Shown: one piece after another, positions 6,513 through 12,741 of the stretch
Layout: each line of letters starts with the position of its first letter
How positions within the stretch are numbered: the first letter of the stretch is position 1
Assembly (NCBI GenBank): GCA_021107375.1
Contig: JAIOSY010000275.1
Coordinates: forward strand, 1-12,741
Source of the DNA: Sulfurimonas sp.
GTDB taxonomy: Bacteria; Campylobacterota; Campylobacteria; Campylobacterales; Sulfurimonadaceae
Direction of reading: 5' to 3'
Length of the DNA: 12,741 nt
Notes under the pieces: model-generated
What the model was told of the DNA's origin: nothing
Seen by the model: only the letters and a program-made list of their open reading frames with translations
Database searches by the model: none
Translations under genes and position numbers: made by a program

Positions 6513-6529
6513 TCCGTTCCCTTAAAATA

Positions 6530-6547
6530 GTTGGGCTAGGATCCAAC
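6530..6547 (+). promoter_or_regulatory. Leader hairpin of the S10 operon
   Basis: GTTGG (6530-6534) can pair with CCAAC (6543-6547), extendable by a G-U pair, with a loop of 6-8 nt. It starts about 11 nt after the predicted transcription start and ends 10 nt before the AGAAGGA ribosome binding site of rpsJ. It may be an RNA stability or autoregulation element; no T-run follows, so it is not a simple terminator. Confidence 0.45.
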
Positions 6548-6568
6548 GAGTTCTTTAGAAGGAAAAAC

Positions 6569-6880
6569 ATGGAAAAAATTCGTTTAAAATTGAAAGCTTA
6601 TGATCATCGCGTACTTGATAGATCTGTAGCATCAATCGTTGAGGCTGTAAAGCGTACAGGTGCACAAATTCGTGGACCAATCCCTTTACCAACAAAGATT
6701 CGTAAATATACGGTTCTTAAATCAGTTCACGTTAACAAGAAAGCTCGTGAGCAATTTGAGATTCGTATGCACGCTAGAATGATTGATATTGTTTCTGCAA
6801 CACCAGAAACTGTTGATTCTCTAATGAAATTAGATCTTGCACCGGAAGTGGACGTTGAAGTTCGCTCTATGGATAAGTAG
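6569..6880 (+). CDS. rpsJ: 30S ribosomal protein S10
   Basis: S10 (103 residues) sits in the 30S head and also acts as NusE in transcription antitermination. The protein begins [19 protein letters not shown] and contains the conserved [17 protein letters not shown] loop (about 36-52) and [15 protein letters not shown]. The start at 6569 is chosen over an in-frame ATG at 6497, because AGAAGGA lies 7 nt upstream, the family length is about 103, and the upstream ATG would fall inside the promoter spacer. It is the first gene of the operon; no fusA or tuf gene precedes it. Confidence 0.98.
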   Translation: MEKIRLKLKAYDHRVLDRSVASIVEAVKRTGAQIRGPIPLPTKIRKYTVLKSVHVNKKAREQFEIRMHARMIDIVSATPETVDSLMKLDLAPEVDVEVRSMDK

Positions 6881-6888
6881 GAGCTATC

Positions 6889-7464
6889 GTGGAATATATT
6901 GTTGAAAAAATCGGTATGAGCCGTACAATCACAGTACCAAGTAAACCAGTTACTCTTTTAAGAGTTCTTGATATGAAAGTATGTGAAGTTGAAGAAGGTA
7001 CTGCAATTGTTGCTTACAATAGCGGTAAAAAAATGAATAAAACAATTGAAGGTCAACAAAAAAAGTATAGCCTTTCATCTGAATTTAATCGTTTCGCAAC
7101 ACTTGAAGTAGCAAATACTGAAGCTGGTGACTTAGATATGGCACCATTAACAGAAGCTACTATAGTAAGATCTACTTTCAATACGAAAGGTCGTGGTTTT
7201 GCTGGTGCAATGAAGCGTTGGAATTTCGGTGGTGGTCCTGCATCTCACGGTCATAGATTTGGTCGTAGAACAGGTTCAATCGGTAATGCTGAGTGGCCAG
7301 GTCGTGTAATGAAAGGTAAGAAAATGCCAGGTCATTACGGAAATACACAAAATAGTGTTAAAAATGAGATCGTTTCTTACGATGCTGAAAACAAAATCAT
7401 TGCGGTTATGGGTTCTGTATCTGGTGCTAACGGTGCTTTAGGTCGTGTAAAGGTAGCTAAATAA
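6889..7464 (+). CDS. rplC: 50S ribosomal protein L3
   Basis: L3 (191 residues) is an early-assembly 50S protein whose long loop reaches the peptidyl transferase centre. Visible features are EKIGMSRTI (6-14), [20 protein letters not shown] (101-120), [20 protein letters not shown] (129-148) and GALGRVKV near the end. It starts with GTG, the only non-ATG start in the operon, with TAGGAG overlapping the rpsJ stop codon, so translation is likely coupled to rpsJ. It is shorter than the E. coli protein (209). The glutamine methylated by PrmB in E. coli (Q150) aligns with E136. Confidence 0.97.
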   Translation: MEYIVEKIGMSRTITVPSKPVTLLRVLDMKVCEVEEGTAIVAYNSGKKMNKTIEGQQKKYSLSSEFNRFATLEVANTEAGDLDMAPLTEATIVRSTFNTKGRGFAGAMKRWNFGGGPASHGHRFGRRTGSIGNAEWPGRVMKGKKMPGHYGNTQNSVKNEIVSYDAENKIIAVMGSVSGANGALGRVKVAK

Positions 7465-8075
7465 TGAGCGCAATTATCTTAAATGAAAAAATGGAAAAAG
7501 CATCTGAATTAGCTTTACCTGAGAGTTTTTCAAACATTAACCCTCATAACCTTTACCTTTATGTTAAATCTGCTCAAGCTGCACAACGTGCAAATACAGC
7601 GATTGCTAAAGGTAGAAGTGATGTACGTGGTGGTGGTAAAAAACCATGGGCTCAAAAAGGTGGCGGTCGTGCTCGTGCTGGTTCTCGTCGTTCTCCTATC
7701 TTCGTAGGTGGTGGTAAAGCTTTTGGTCCTCAAAACAACCGTAACTACGATTTAAAAGTAAATAAAAAGCAGAAAAAACTTGCTTTAAACTTTGCTTTAA
7801 ATGAGCATGCACAAAATGGTACTCTTTTTGTAGTTGATACTATTGAAATCGCATCTGGTAAAACTAAAGATGCAATGGCAATGTTTAAATCACTAAACCA
7901 AAGAGATACTCTTTTTGTTAAATCTTTATTAGATGAGCCAACTTTCTTAGCTTTTGAAAATATTCAAGCTACTTATGTTGTTGAGTCTAACGAATTAAAT
8001 GCTTTTTTAGCTGCTAACTACCGTTCAATCGTGATAGAAAAAGCAGTTTTCGAAGCTCTAGTAAGTGAGGCATAA
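7464..8075 (+). CDS. rplD: 50S ribosomal protein L4
   Basis: L4 (203 residues) binds 23S rRNA domain I, and its extended loop lines the nascent peptide exit tunnel. The loop is clear at about 44-97, with [20 protein letters not shown] (52-71) and [13 protein letters not shown] (77-89). In E. coli L4 also represses the S10 operon through its leader; whether that holds here is unknown. The ATG overlaps the rplC stop (TAATG), and AAAGGT lies 9 nt upstream inside rplC. Confidence 0.97.
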   Translation: MSAIILNEKMEKASELALPESFSNINPHNLYLYVKSAQAAQRANTAIAKGRSDVRGGGKKPWAQKGGGRARAGSRRSPIFVGGGKAFGPQNNRNYDLKVNKKQKKLALNFALNEHAQNGTLFVVDTIEIASGKTKDAMAMFKSLNQRDTLFVKSLLDEPTFLAFENIQATYVVESNELNAFLAANYRSIVIEKAVFEALVSEA

Positions 8076-8079
8076 TTAG

Positions 8080-8361
8080 ATGGCAGATATTACAGATATT
8101 AAATCTATATTATATACAGAGAAGACTCTTGGTATGCAAGAAGATGGTGTTATCGTTGTACAAACATCTACTCGTATGACTAAAACAGGTCTTAAAGAGG
8201 TTTTTCGTGAGTATTTTGGAATTGTTCCAAGTAACATTAACTCACTTAATCAAAGCGGAAAAAGAAAAACTTTCCGTGGTGTAAAAGGTAAACAAAACGA
8301 TTTTAAAAAGTTTTATGTTACTTTACCTGAGGGTGCACAAATAGAAAGTTTGGCGGTATAA
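8080..8361 (+). CDS. rplW: 50S ribosomal protein L23
   Basis: L23 (93 residues) lies at the tunnel exit and is the docking point for trigger factor and [21 protein letters not shown] near the N-terminus matches the family opening, [20 protein letters not shown] (27-46) follows, and the [20 protein letters not shown] segment (61-80) matches the extended rRNA-binding loop. It starts 4 nt after rplD; GAGG in the end of rplD serves as ribosome binding site. Confidence 0.95.
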   Translation: MADITDIKSILYTEKTLGMQEDGVIVVQTSTRMTKTGLKEVFREYFGIVPSNINSLNQSGKRKTFRGVKGKQNDFKKFYVTLPEGAQIESLAV

Positions 8362-8362
8362 C

Positions 8363-9208
8363 ATGGCAATTAAAACTTATAGACCGATAACTCCGTCTCG
8401 TCGTTTTTATACAAATGTTGATTCATCAGATATCACGGCAAAAGCTAGTGTTCGTTCATTATTGACAAAACTTCCAACAACTGCTGGTCGTAACAACAAT
8501 GGTCGTATCACTTCTCGTCACCGTCAAGCTGGTGCTAAAAAACTTTACCGTATCGTTGATTTCAAAAGAAATAAGTTTGATATTCCTGCAACTGTAGCAG
8601 CTATTGAGTATGATCCATACCGTAACTGTAGAATTGCACTTTTAAACTATGCTGATGGTGAAAAGCGTTACATCATTCAACCAAAAGGTTTAAATGTTGG
8701 TGATACAATCATGTCTGCTTCTGGCGATCTTGATGTTAAACCAGGTAATACTATGAAACTTAAAAATATCCCAGTGGGTACATTAATTCATAATATCGAG
8801 CTTAAAACTGGTAAAGGCGGACAAATGTGTCGTGCTGCTGGAACTTCTGCTCAGATTATGGGTCGTGATGGTAAGTATGTTTCACTTAGAATGCCTTCTT
8901 CAGAGATGCGTTTAGTATTAGCTGAGTGTTTAGCTACTGTTGGTCAAGTTGGTAACGAAGAGTTTGGTAACATTGTTATCGCTAAAGCTGGTCGTCAACG
9001 TCACTTAGGTATTCGTCCTCAGACTCGTGGTTCAGCAATGAATCCAATTGATCACCCACATGGTGGTGGTGAAGGTAAAACGAACTCAGGTCGTCACCCA
9101 GTTACTCCATGGGGTAAACCAACGAAGGGTGCTAAAACTCGTCGTAAGAAAGCAAGTGATAAGTTAATTATTACTCGTCGTAAACCAAATGCTAAAAGGG
9201 TAGGTTAA
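8363..9208 (+). CDS. rplB: 50S ribosomal protein L2
   Basis: L2 (281 residues) is needed for subunit association and peptidyl transfer. It shows the N-terminal [10 protein letters not shown] (6-15), [16 protein letters not shown] (42-57), and the signature [15 protein letters not shown] (226-240), which holds the conserved histidine implicated in catalysis, followed by [12 protein letters not shown] (245-256). It is a few residues longer than the E. coli form (273), with the extra residues spread out rather than as a domain. A single nucleotide separates it from rplW. Confidence 0.98.
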   Translation: MAIKTYRPITPSRRFYTNVDSSDITAKASVRSLLTKLPTTAGRNNNGRITSRHRQAGAKKLYRIVDFKRNKFDIPATVAAIEYDPYRNCRIALLNYADGEKRYIIQPKGLNVGDTIMSASGDLDVKPGNTMKLKNIPVGTLIHNIELKTGKGGQMCRAAGTSAQIMGRDGKYVSLRMPSSEMRLVLAECLATVGQVGNEEFGNIVIAKAGRQRHLGIRPQTRGSAMNPIDHPHGGGEGKTNSGRHPVTPWGKPTKGAKTRRKKASDKLIITRRKPNAKRVG

Positions 9209-9210
9209 TT

Positions 9211-9486
9211 ATGGCTCGTTCATTAAAAAAAGGTCCATTTGTTGATGACCATTTAAGTAAAAAGATTGAAAAGGCAAAAGCTGAAGGTAACAAAAAACCT
9301 ATCAAAACTTGGTCAAGAAGATCTATGGTAACTCCTGATATGGTTGGATTTACATTAAATGTTCATAACGGACGTCAATTCGTTCCTGTTCATGTATCAG
9401 AGAACCACATCGGTTACAAGCTTGGTGAATTTGCACCAACTCGTACATTCAAGGGCCATAAGGGCTCAGTTCAGAAGAAAGGTTAA
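9211..9486 (+). CDS. rpsS: 30S ribosomal protein S19
   Basis: S19 (91 residues) sits in the 30S head, pairs with S13 and contacts the A-site tRNA region and 23S rRNA bridge. It opens [20 protein letters not shown] and contains [20 protein letters not shown] (35-54) and [18 protein letters not shown] near the C-terminus, all standard for the family. Spacing is 2 nt from rplB, with an AGGG/TAGG ribosome binding site in the end of rplB. Confidence 0.97.
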   Translation: MARSLKKGPFVDDHLSKKIEKAKAEGNKKPIKTWSRRSMVTPDMVGFTLNVHNGRQFVPVHVSENHIGYKLGEFAPTRTFKGHKGSVQKKG

Positions 9487-9488
9487 TC

Positions 9489-9806
9489 ATGGCTAGAGCA
9501 TTATTGAAATTTATCCGTGTTTCACCTATCAAATCTCGTCTTATTGCAAGAGAAATTCAAGGTATGAATGCTGAAGAAGCATTAGCAGCTTTAGAATTTA
9601 CTCCAAATAAGGCAGCTAAAATTATCTCTAAAGTTCTTGCATCAGCAGTAGCTAACAGTGGTATGGAAGCAGAAGATTGTATTGTAAAATCTTGTCGTGT
9701 TGACAATGGTCCAGTTCTAAAAAGATTCCGTCCTCGTGCTCGTGGTATGGCTTCTGGTATTAGAAAACCAACAGCACATATCTTAGTAGAAGTGGAGGGT
9801 AAATAG
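9489..9806 (+). CDS. rplV: 50S ribosomal protein L22
   Basis: L22 (105 residues) has a globular surface domain and a long beta-hairpin into the exit tunnel beside L4. The core shows [15 protein letters not shown] (11-25) and the hairpin is the basic run [20 protein letters not shown] (78-97), the site of macrolide-resistance changes in other bacteria; no unusual insertion is seen. It is 2 nt after rpsS, with AAAGG 7 nt before the ATG. Confidence 0.97.
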   Translation: MARALLKFIRVSPIKSRLIAREIQGMNAEEALAALEFTPNKAAKIISKVLASAVANSGMEAEDCIVKSCRVDNGPVLKRFRPRARGMASGIRKPTAHILVEVEGK

Positions 9807-9807
9807 A

Positions 9808-10509
9808 ATGGGTCAAAAAGTTAATCCTATTGGTTTACGTCTTGGTATCAACCGTAACTGGGAGAGCCGTTGGTTCCCTAATTTTAAAACTGCACCAGCA
9901 GCTTTAGGTGAAGATCACAAGATAAGAACATTTTTAAAGAAAGAACTTTACTATGCTGGTGTTGCTAACATCATCATTGAAAGAACAGTTAAAAGACTTC
10001 GTGTAACTATCGTTGCTGCTCGTCCTGGTATCATTATTGGTAAAAAAGGTGCGGATATTGAAAAACTTAAAACTGCTGTTCAAAAGTTAGTTGGTAAGCC
10101 TATCTCTATCAACATTAAAGAAGAGAAAAAAGCTCAAACTTCAGCACAACTTGTTGCTGAGAATGTAGCTACTCAACTTGAGCGTCGTGTTGCATTTAGA
10201 CGTGCAATGAAGAAAGTTATGCAAGGTGCACAACGTTCTGGTGCTAAAGGTATTAAAGTTTCTGTTTCTGGTCGTTTAGGTGGAGCTGAAATGGCTCGTA
10301 CTGAATGGTACTTAGAGGGAAGAGTTCCTCTTCATACACTTCGTGCTAAAATCGATTACGGTTTTGCTGAAGCTCATACTACTTACGGAATCGTTGGTGT
10401 TAAAGTATGGATATTCAAAGGGGAAGTTCTTACTAAAGGCGTACCTGTTGAAGTTAAAGAAGAAAAAAAAGAGCGTCCTCGTAAGCGTGCTCCAAGAAAG
10501 GCTGATTAA
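9808..10509 (+). CDS. rpsC: 30S ribosomal protein S3
   Basis: S3 (233 residues) forms part of the mRNA entry site and helicase activity on the 30S shoulder/head. It opens [20 protein letters not shown]. The KH domain has its GxxG loop as GKKG at 78-81 within [17 protein letters not shown] (71-87). The C-terminal S3 domain carries [20 protein letters not shown] (about 155-174). The tail is strongly basic ([14 protein letters not shown]). It is 1 nt from rplV, with GGAGGG as ribosome binding site. Confidence 0.98.
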   Translation: MGQKVNPIGLRLGINRNWESRWFPNFKTAPAALGEDHKIRTFLKKELYYAGVANIIIERTVKRLRVTIVAARPGIIIGKKGADIEKLKTAVQKLVGKPISINIKEEKKAQTSAQLVAENVATQLERRVAFRRAMKKVMQGAQRSGAKGIKVSVSGRLGGAEMARTEWYLEGRVPLHTLRAKIDYGFAEAHTTYGIVGVKVWIFKGEVLTKGVPVEVKEEKKERPRKRAPRKAD

Positions 10510-10511
10510 TC

Positions 10512-10937
10512 ATGTTAATGCCAAAAAGAACAAAATACCGTAAGGTAATGAAAGGTCGTAACCGTGGTTACGCTCGTTCTGGTTATAAATTAGCGTTTGG
10601 TGATATTGCGTTTAAAGCAGTAGAAGCTGGTCGTATCAACTCTCGTCAGATTGAAGCGGCTCGTATTTCTGCAACTCGTCATATTAAACGTCAAGGTAAA
10701 ATCTGGATTCGTGTATTCCCAGCTAAACCATTAACTGCTAAGCCTCTTGAAACTCGTATGGGTAAAGGTAAGGGTGCAGTTGATCAGTGGGTAATGAATA
10801 TTAAACCAGGTCGTATCATATTTGAGATAGCTGGTATTCCAGAAGATATTGCTCGTGAAGCTTTAACTCTTGCGATGCACAAGCTTCCATTTAAATGTAA
10901 AATTATCACTGCGGAGATGAACAATGAATTATTCTGA
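10512..10937 (+). CDS. rplP: 50S ribosomal protein L16
   Basis: L16 (141 residues) organises the A-site tRNA pocket of the 50S subunit. The N-terminus [20 protein letters not shown] is standard, so the first ATG (10512) is kept over the one two codons later. [21 protein letters not shown] holds the conserved RMGKGKG loop. It follows rpsC by 2 nt, and its last 14 nt overlap rpmC in another frame, the largest overlap in the operon. Confidence 0.97.
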   Translation: MLMPKRTKYRKVMKGRNRGYARSGYKLAFGDIAFKAVEAGRINSRQIEAARISATRHIKRQGKIWIRVFPAKPLTAKPLETRMGKGKGAVDQWVMNIKPGRIIFEIAGIPEDIAREALTLAMHKLPFKCKIITAEMNNELF

Positions 10938-11112
10938 TTTAGCAGATAAAACAGTTGCAGAGCTTAATGCTATGCTTAAAGAGAAGAAAACTGAACTTTT
11001 CACTCTTAAAATTAAACAAAAGATGATGCAACTTCAAAATACTAGTGAACTTAAAGTAGCTAAAAAAGATATCGCAAAAATCAACACTGCTATTACTGCA
11101 GTGGTAAACTAA
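10924..11112 (+). CDS. rpmC: 50S ribosomal protein L29
   Basis: L29 (62 residues) is a small helical hairpin at the tunnel exit near L23. The two-helix pattern is visible: [20 protein letters not shown] (6-25) and [20 protein letters not shown] (28-47), ending in the second helix [13 protein letters not shown]. The ATG lies inside the end of rplP (14-nt overlap), with GGAG 6 nt upstream, so initiation probably depends on ribosomes finishing rplP. Confidence 0.95.
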   Translation: MNYSDLADKTVAELNAMLKEKKTELFTLKIKQKMMQLQNTSELKVAKKDIAKINTAITAVVN

Positions 11113-11123
11113 GGAGCCTCAAT

Positions 11124-11372
11124 ATGACACATAAGCGTGAAATTCAAGGTAAAGTAGTAACAATTGCAGGTGACAAAACAGTATCTATTGTTGTTGAGCG
11201 TCGTGTAATGCACCCTCGTTACCATAAAGTTGTTAAGCGTTTCAAAAAGTACTTAGTACATGATGAGCGTAATGAAGTTAAAGTTGGAGACGAGATTATT
11301 GCAATCGAGTGTCGTCCACTTTCTAAGACTAAATCTTTTAGACTTAAAACAGTAGTATCAGGAGCTAAGTAA
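11124..11372 (+). CDS. rpsQ: 30S ribosomal protein S17
   Basis: S17 (82 residues) is an OB-fold primary 16S-binding protein needed early in 30S assembly. Family blocks are [20 protein letters not shown] (4-23), [20 protein letters not shown] (27-46) and [20 protein letters not shown] (57-76). An unusually strong AAGGAG precedes it in an 11-nt gap, the widest within the cluster before rpsN, so it may initiate independently of rpmC. Confidence 0.97.
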   Translation: MTHKREIQGKVVTIAGDKTVSIVVERRVMHPRYHKVVKRFKKYLVHDERNEVKVGDEIIAIECRPLSKTKSFRLKTVVSGAK

Positions 11373-11740
11373 TGATCCAAGGTTTTACTCGTTTAGTTGT
11401 AGCTGATAATACAGGTGCTAAAGAGATTATGTGTATTAAGGTACTTGGTGGTTCTAAGCGTCGTTATGCTTCAATTGGTGATGTTATCGTTGCTTCTGTG
11501 AAAAAAGCGACACCAACTGCTAAAGTTAAAAAAGGTAAAGTTGTTAAAGCTGTTGTTGTTAGAACACATAAAGAGGTTCAGCGTGAAAACGGTTCTCTAA
11601 TCCGTTTTGATGATAATGCAGCTGTAATACTTGATGATAAGAGAGAGCCTATCGGTACTCGTATTTTCGGCCCTGTTGGTCGTGAAGTTCGTTATGCTGG
11701 ATTCATGAAAATTGTTTCTCTTGCGCCGGAGGTTGTTTAA
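11372..11740 (+). CDS. rplN: 50S ribosomal protein L14
   Basis: L14 (122 residues, the canonical length) forms part of an intersubunit bridge and is the binding site for the silencing factor RsfS. It begins [20 protein letters not shown] and contains [19 protein letters not shown] (about 30-48) and [20 protein letters not shown]. The ATG overlaps the rpsQ stop as TAATG, with AGGAG upstream. This position marks the usual start of the spc half; no separate promoter is seen. Confidence 0.98.
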   Translation: MIQGFTRLVVADNTGAKEIMCIKVLGGSKRRYASIGDVIVASVKKATPTAKVKKGKVVKAVVVRTHKEVQRENGSLIRFDDNAAVILDDKREPIGTRIFGPVGREVRYAGFMKIVSLAPEVV

Positions 11741-11970
11741 TGGCAAAATTTAATTTCAAAAAAGGCGATACTGTAGAGATAATCGCTGGAGATGATCGTG
11801 GAACTAAGGCTACTGTTTTAGCAGTTATGCCTAAGAAAAACAAGGTTATCGTAGAGGGTTGTAAAATCGCTAAAAAAGCGATTAAACCAACTGAAGAGAA
11901 CACGAAGGGTGGGCATATCAATAAAGAGATGCCAATTGACGCTTCAAATGTTAGAAAAGTGGAGGCATAA
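11740..11970 (+). CDS. rplX: 50S ribosomal protein L24
   Basis: L24 (76 residues) starts folding of 23S rRNA domain I. The KOW motif lies at the N-terminus: [20 protein letters not shown] (5-24). [17 protein letters not shown] and [15 protein letters not shown] follow, matching the family order. It is clearly shorter than the E. coli protein (about 104) and lacks a C-terminal extension, but the reading frame ends cleanly. It overlaps rplN as TAATG, with CGGAGG upstream. Confidence 0.96.
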   Translation: MAKFNFKKGDTVEIIAGDDRGTKATVLAVMPKKNKVIVEGCKIAKKAIKPTEENTKGGHINKEMPIDASNVRKVEA

Positions 11971-11973
11971 TAG

Positions 11974-12519
11974 ATGGCTCGTTTTAAAGAAAAATATTTA
12001 GGTTTAGCATCTGAATTACAAGCTGATTTAGGGATTAAGAACCCTATGCAAACACCAAAAGTTGAGAAGATTATTATCTCTGTTGGTGCTGGTTTTGCAA
12101 TGAAAGACAACAAACTTATTAAAAATATTGAAGATACAATTACTACAATTGCTGGTCAAAAAGCAACTACAGTAATCGCTAAAAAATCTGTTGCAGGTTT
12201 TAAAGTTCGTGAAGGTATGCCAGTTGGTATCCGTGTTACACTTCGTGGTGAAAATATGTATAACTTTCTTGATCGTCTAGTATCTATTGCACTTCCTCGT
12301 GTAAAAGATTTCCGTGGTGTTCCAAGAAATGGTTTTGATGGTCGTGGTAACTATAACTTCGGTCTTCAAGAGCAACTAATTTTCCCAGAGATTGGTTATG
12401 ATTCAATCATGCAAATTCATGGTATGAATATCACAGTTGTTACAACTGCTGATTCAGATAAGGCAGGATTTGCTCTTTTAGAGAAAATGGGTATGCCTTT
12501 TACTAAAGGGAGTAACTAA
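11974..12519 (+). CDS. rplE: 50S ribosomal protein L5
   Basis: L5 (181 residues) belongs to the 5S rRNA-containing central protuberance and contacts P-site tRNA. Recognisable parts are [18 protein letters not shown] (23-40), [20 protein letters not shown] (70-89), [20 protein letters not shown] (106-125) and [14 protein letters not shown] after it. It lies 3 nt after rplX, with GGAGG in the end of that gene. Confidence 0.98.
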   Translation: MARFKEKYLGLASELQADLGIKNPMQTPKVEKIIISVGAGFAMKDNKLIKNIEDTITTIAGQKATTVIAKKSVAGFKVREGMPVGIRVTLRGENMYNFLDRLVSIALPRVKDFRGVPRNGFDGRGNYNFGLQEQLIFPEIGYDSIMQIHGMNITVVTTADSDKAGFALLEKMGMPFTKGSN

Positions 12520-12704
12520 TGGCTAAGAAGTCTATGATCGCTAAAGCGAAAAGAGAACCTAAGTTTAAAGTTCGTGGTTATACAAGATGTCAGATTTGTG
12601 GTCGTCCACACTCAGTTCTTCGTGACTTTGGTATCTGTCGTATTTGTTTTAGAAAAATGGCAAATGAGGGATTAATCCCAGGTGTTAGAAAGTCTTCTTG
12701 GTAA
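12519..12704 (+). CDS. rpsN: 30S ribosomal protein S14, zinc-binding (type Z)
   Basis: S14 (61 residues) is the short form with a complete zinc site: C24, C27, C40 and C43 in [10 protein letters not shown] and GICRICFRK. It is a late-assembling 30S head protein. The end [10 protein letters not shown] is typical of the type. It overlaps the rplE stop as TAATG, with AAGGGAG upstream. In bacteria with two S14 genes the zinc form is replaced under zinc limitation; no second copy is visible here. Its stop codon lies in a hairpin loop. Confidence 0.98.
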   Translation: MAKKSMIAKAKREPKFKVRGYTRCQICGRPHSVLRDFGICRICFRKMANEGLIPGVRKSSW

Positions 12705-12713
12705 TCCAAGAGG
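12694..12713 (+). promoter_or_regulatory. RNA hairpin at the rpsN stop codon
   Basis: CTTCTTGG (12694-12701) pairs with CCAAGAGG (12706-12713), eight pairs including one G-U, around a TAAT loop that contains the rpsN stop codon. The right arm includes an AGAGGA sequence resembling a ribosome binding site. The bases after it (AAACTACTATT) are not a T-run, so this is not a standard intrinsic terminator. The rest of the window (12714-12741) has no ATG, GTG or TTG; rpsH is expected further on. Confidence 0.5.
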
Positions 12714-12741
12714 AAACTACTATTCATTAGCAGTTATTTTA

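Noticed and set aside
6497..6568. N-terminal extension of rpsJ starting at an upstream in-frame ATG
   Set aside because: It lies inside the promoter spacer, has no ribosome binding site, and gives 24 extra residues unlike any S10; the ATG at 6569 has AGAAGGA and the family's normal length.
11703..12113. Minus-strand open frame of 136 codons under rplN, rplX and rplE
   Set aside because: It is fully antisense to three clear ribosomal protein genes and its product resembles no family; a coding shadow.
1..12741. Mobile element, CRISPR, tRNA or phage signals
   Set aside because: I saw no repeated units, terminal inverted repeats, transposase motifs, tRNA-like cloverleaf sequence or composition break; genes account for nearly all of the sequence.

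Overview
The window looks like chromosomal DNA of a campylobacterotal bacterium (formerly Epsilonproteobacteria), most like a Sulfurimonas- or Sulfuricurvum-type relative. The reasons are the AT-rich coding, the form of GluRS (close, from memory, to Helicobacter GltX1), a SurA-like gene facing away from gltX as I recall for Campylobacter, zinc-type S14, short L3 and L24, and an S10 operon that starts at rpsJ with its own promoter. This assignment is inference from remembered family features, not a database result.

Left block (1-3839, all minus strand). Reading in the direction of transcription it contains a SurA-like periplasmic chaperone, a dCMP-deaminase-type enzyme, an IscU/NifU-like protein that has lost the cluster-ligand cysteines, two tandem free-standing GAF-domain proteins, and an HD-GYP protein (predicted c-di-GMP phosphodiesterase) that runs off the left edge. 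Gaps are 3-15 nt except for 42 nt before the first GAF gene, where a -10-like TATAAT lies. The last three genes therefore look like a separately or additionally expressed small-molecule sensing/c-di-GMP module.

Middle (3840-6568). gltX is read rightward from a 93-nt divergent intergenic region. It converges, with 5 nt between stop codons, on a minus-strand AAA_14/DUF4143-type ATPase whose likely start is internal to the longest frame. A 177-nt divergent region separates the ATPase from the ribosomal genes. It holds an 8-bp palindrome, a well-formed promoter (TTGAGT, 17 nt, TACAAT) and a leader hairpin.

Right block (6569-12741). This is the S10 operon running into the start of the spc operon: rpsJ, rplC, rplD, rplW, rplB, rpsS, rplV, rpsC, rplP, rpmC, rpsQ, rplN, rplX, rplE, rpsN. 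Most junctions are 1-11 nt gaps or TAATG overlaps, so translation is probably coupled. After rpsN the packing breaks: a hairpin with the rpsN stop codon in its loop is followed by at least 37 nt without a start codon, and the next gene (rpsH expected) lies outside the window.

Most of the window is conserved housekeeping sequence. The parts that deserve attention are the GAF-GAF-HD-GYP module, the cysteine-less IscU homologue, the DUF4143-type ATPase beside the S10 promoter, and the two RNA hairpins bracketing the S10 gene set. I did not see a clearly new defence, mobile or biosynthetic system, and there are no tRNA, rRNA, CRISPR or insertion-sequence signals.
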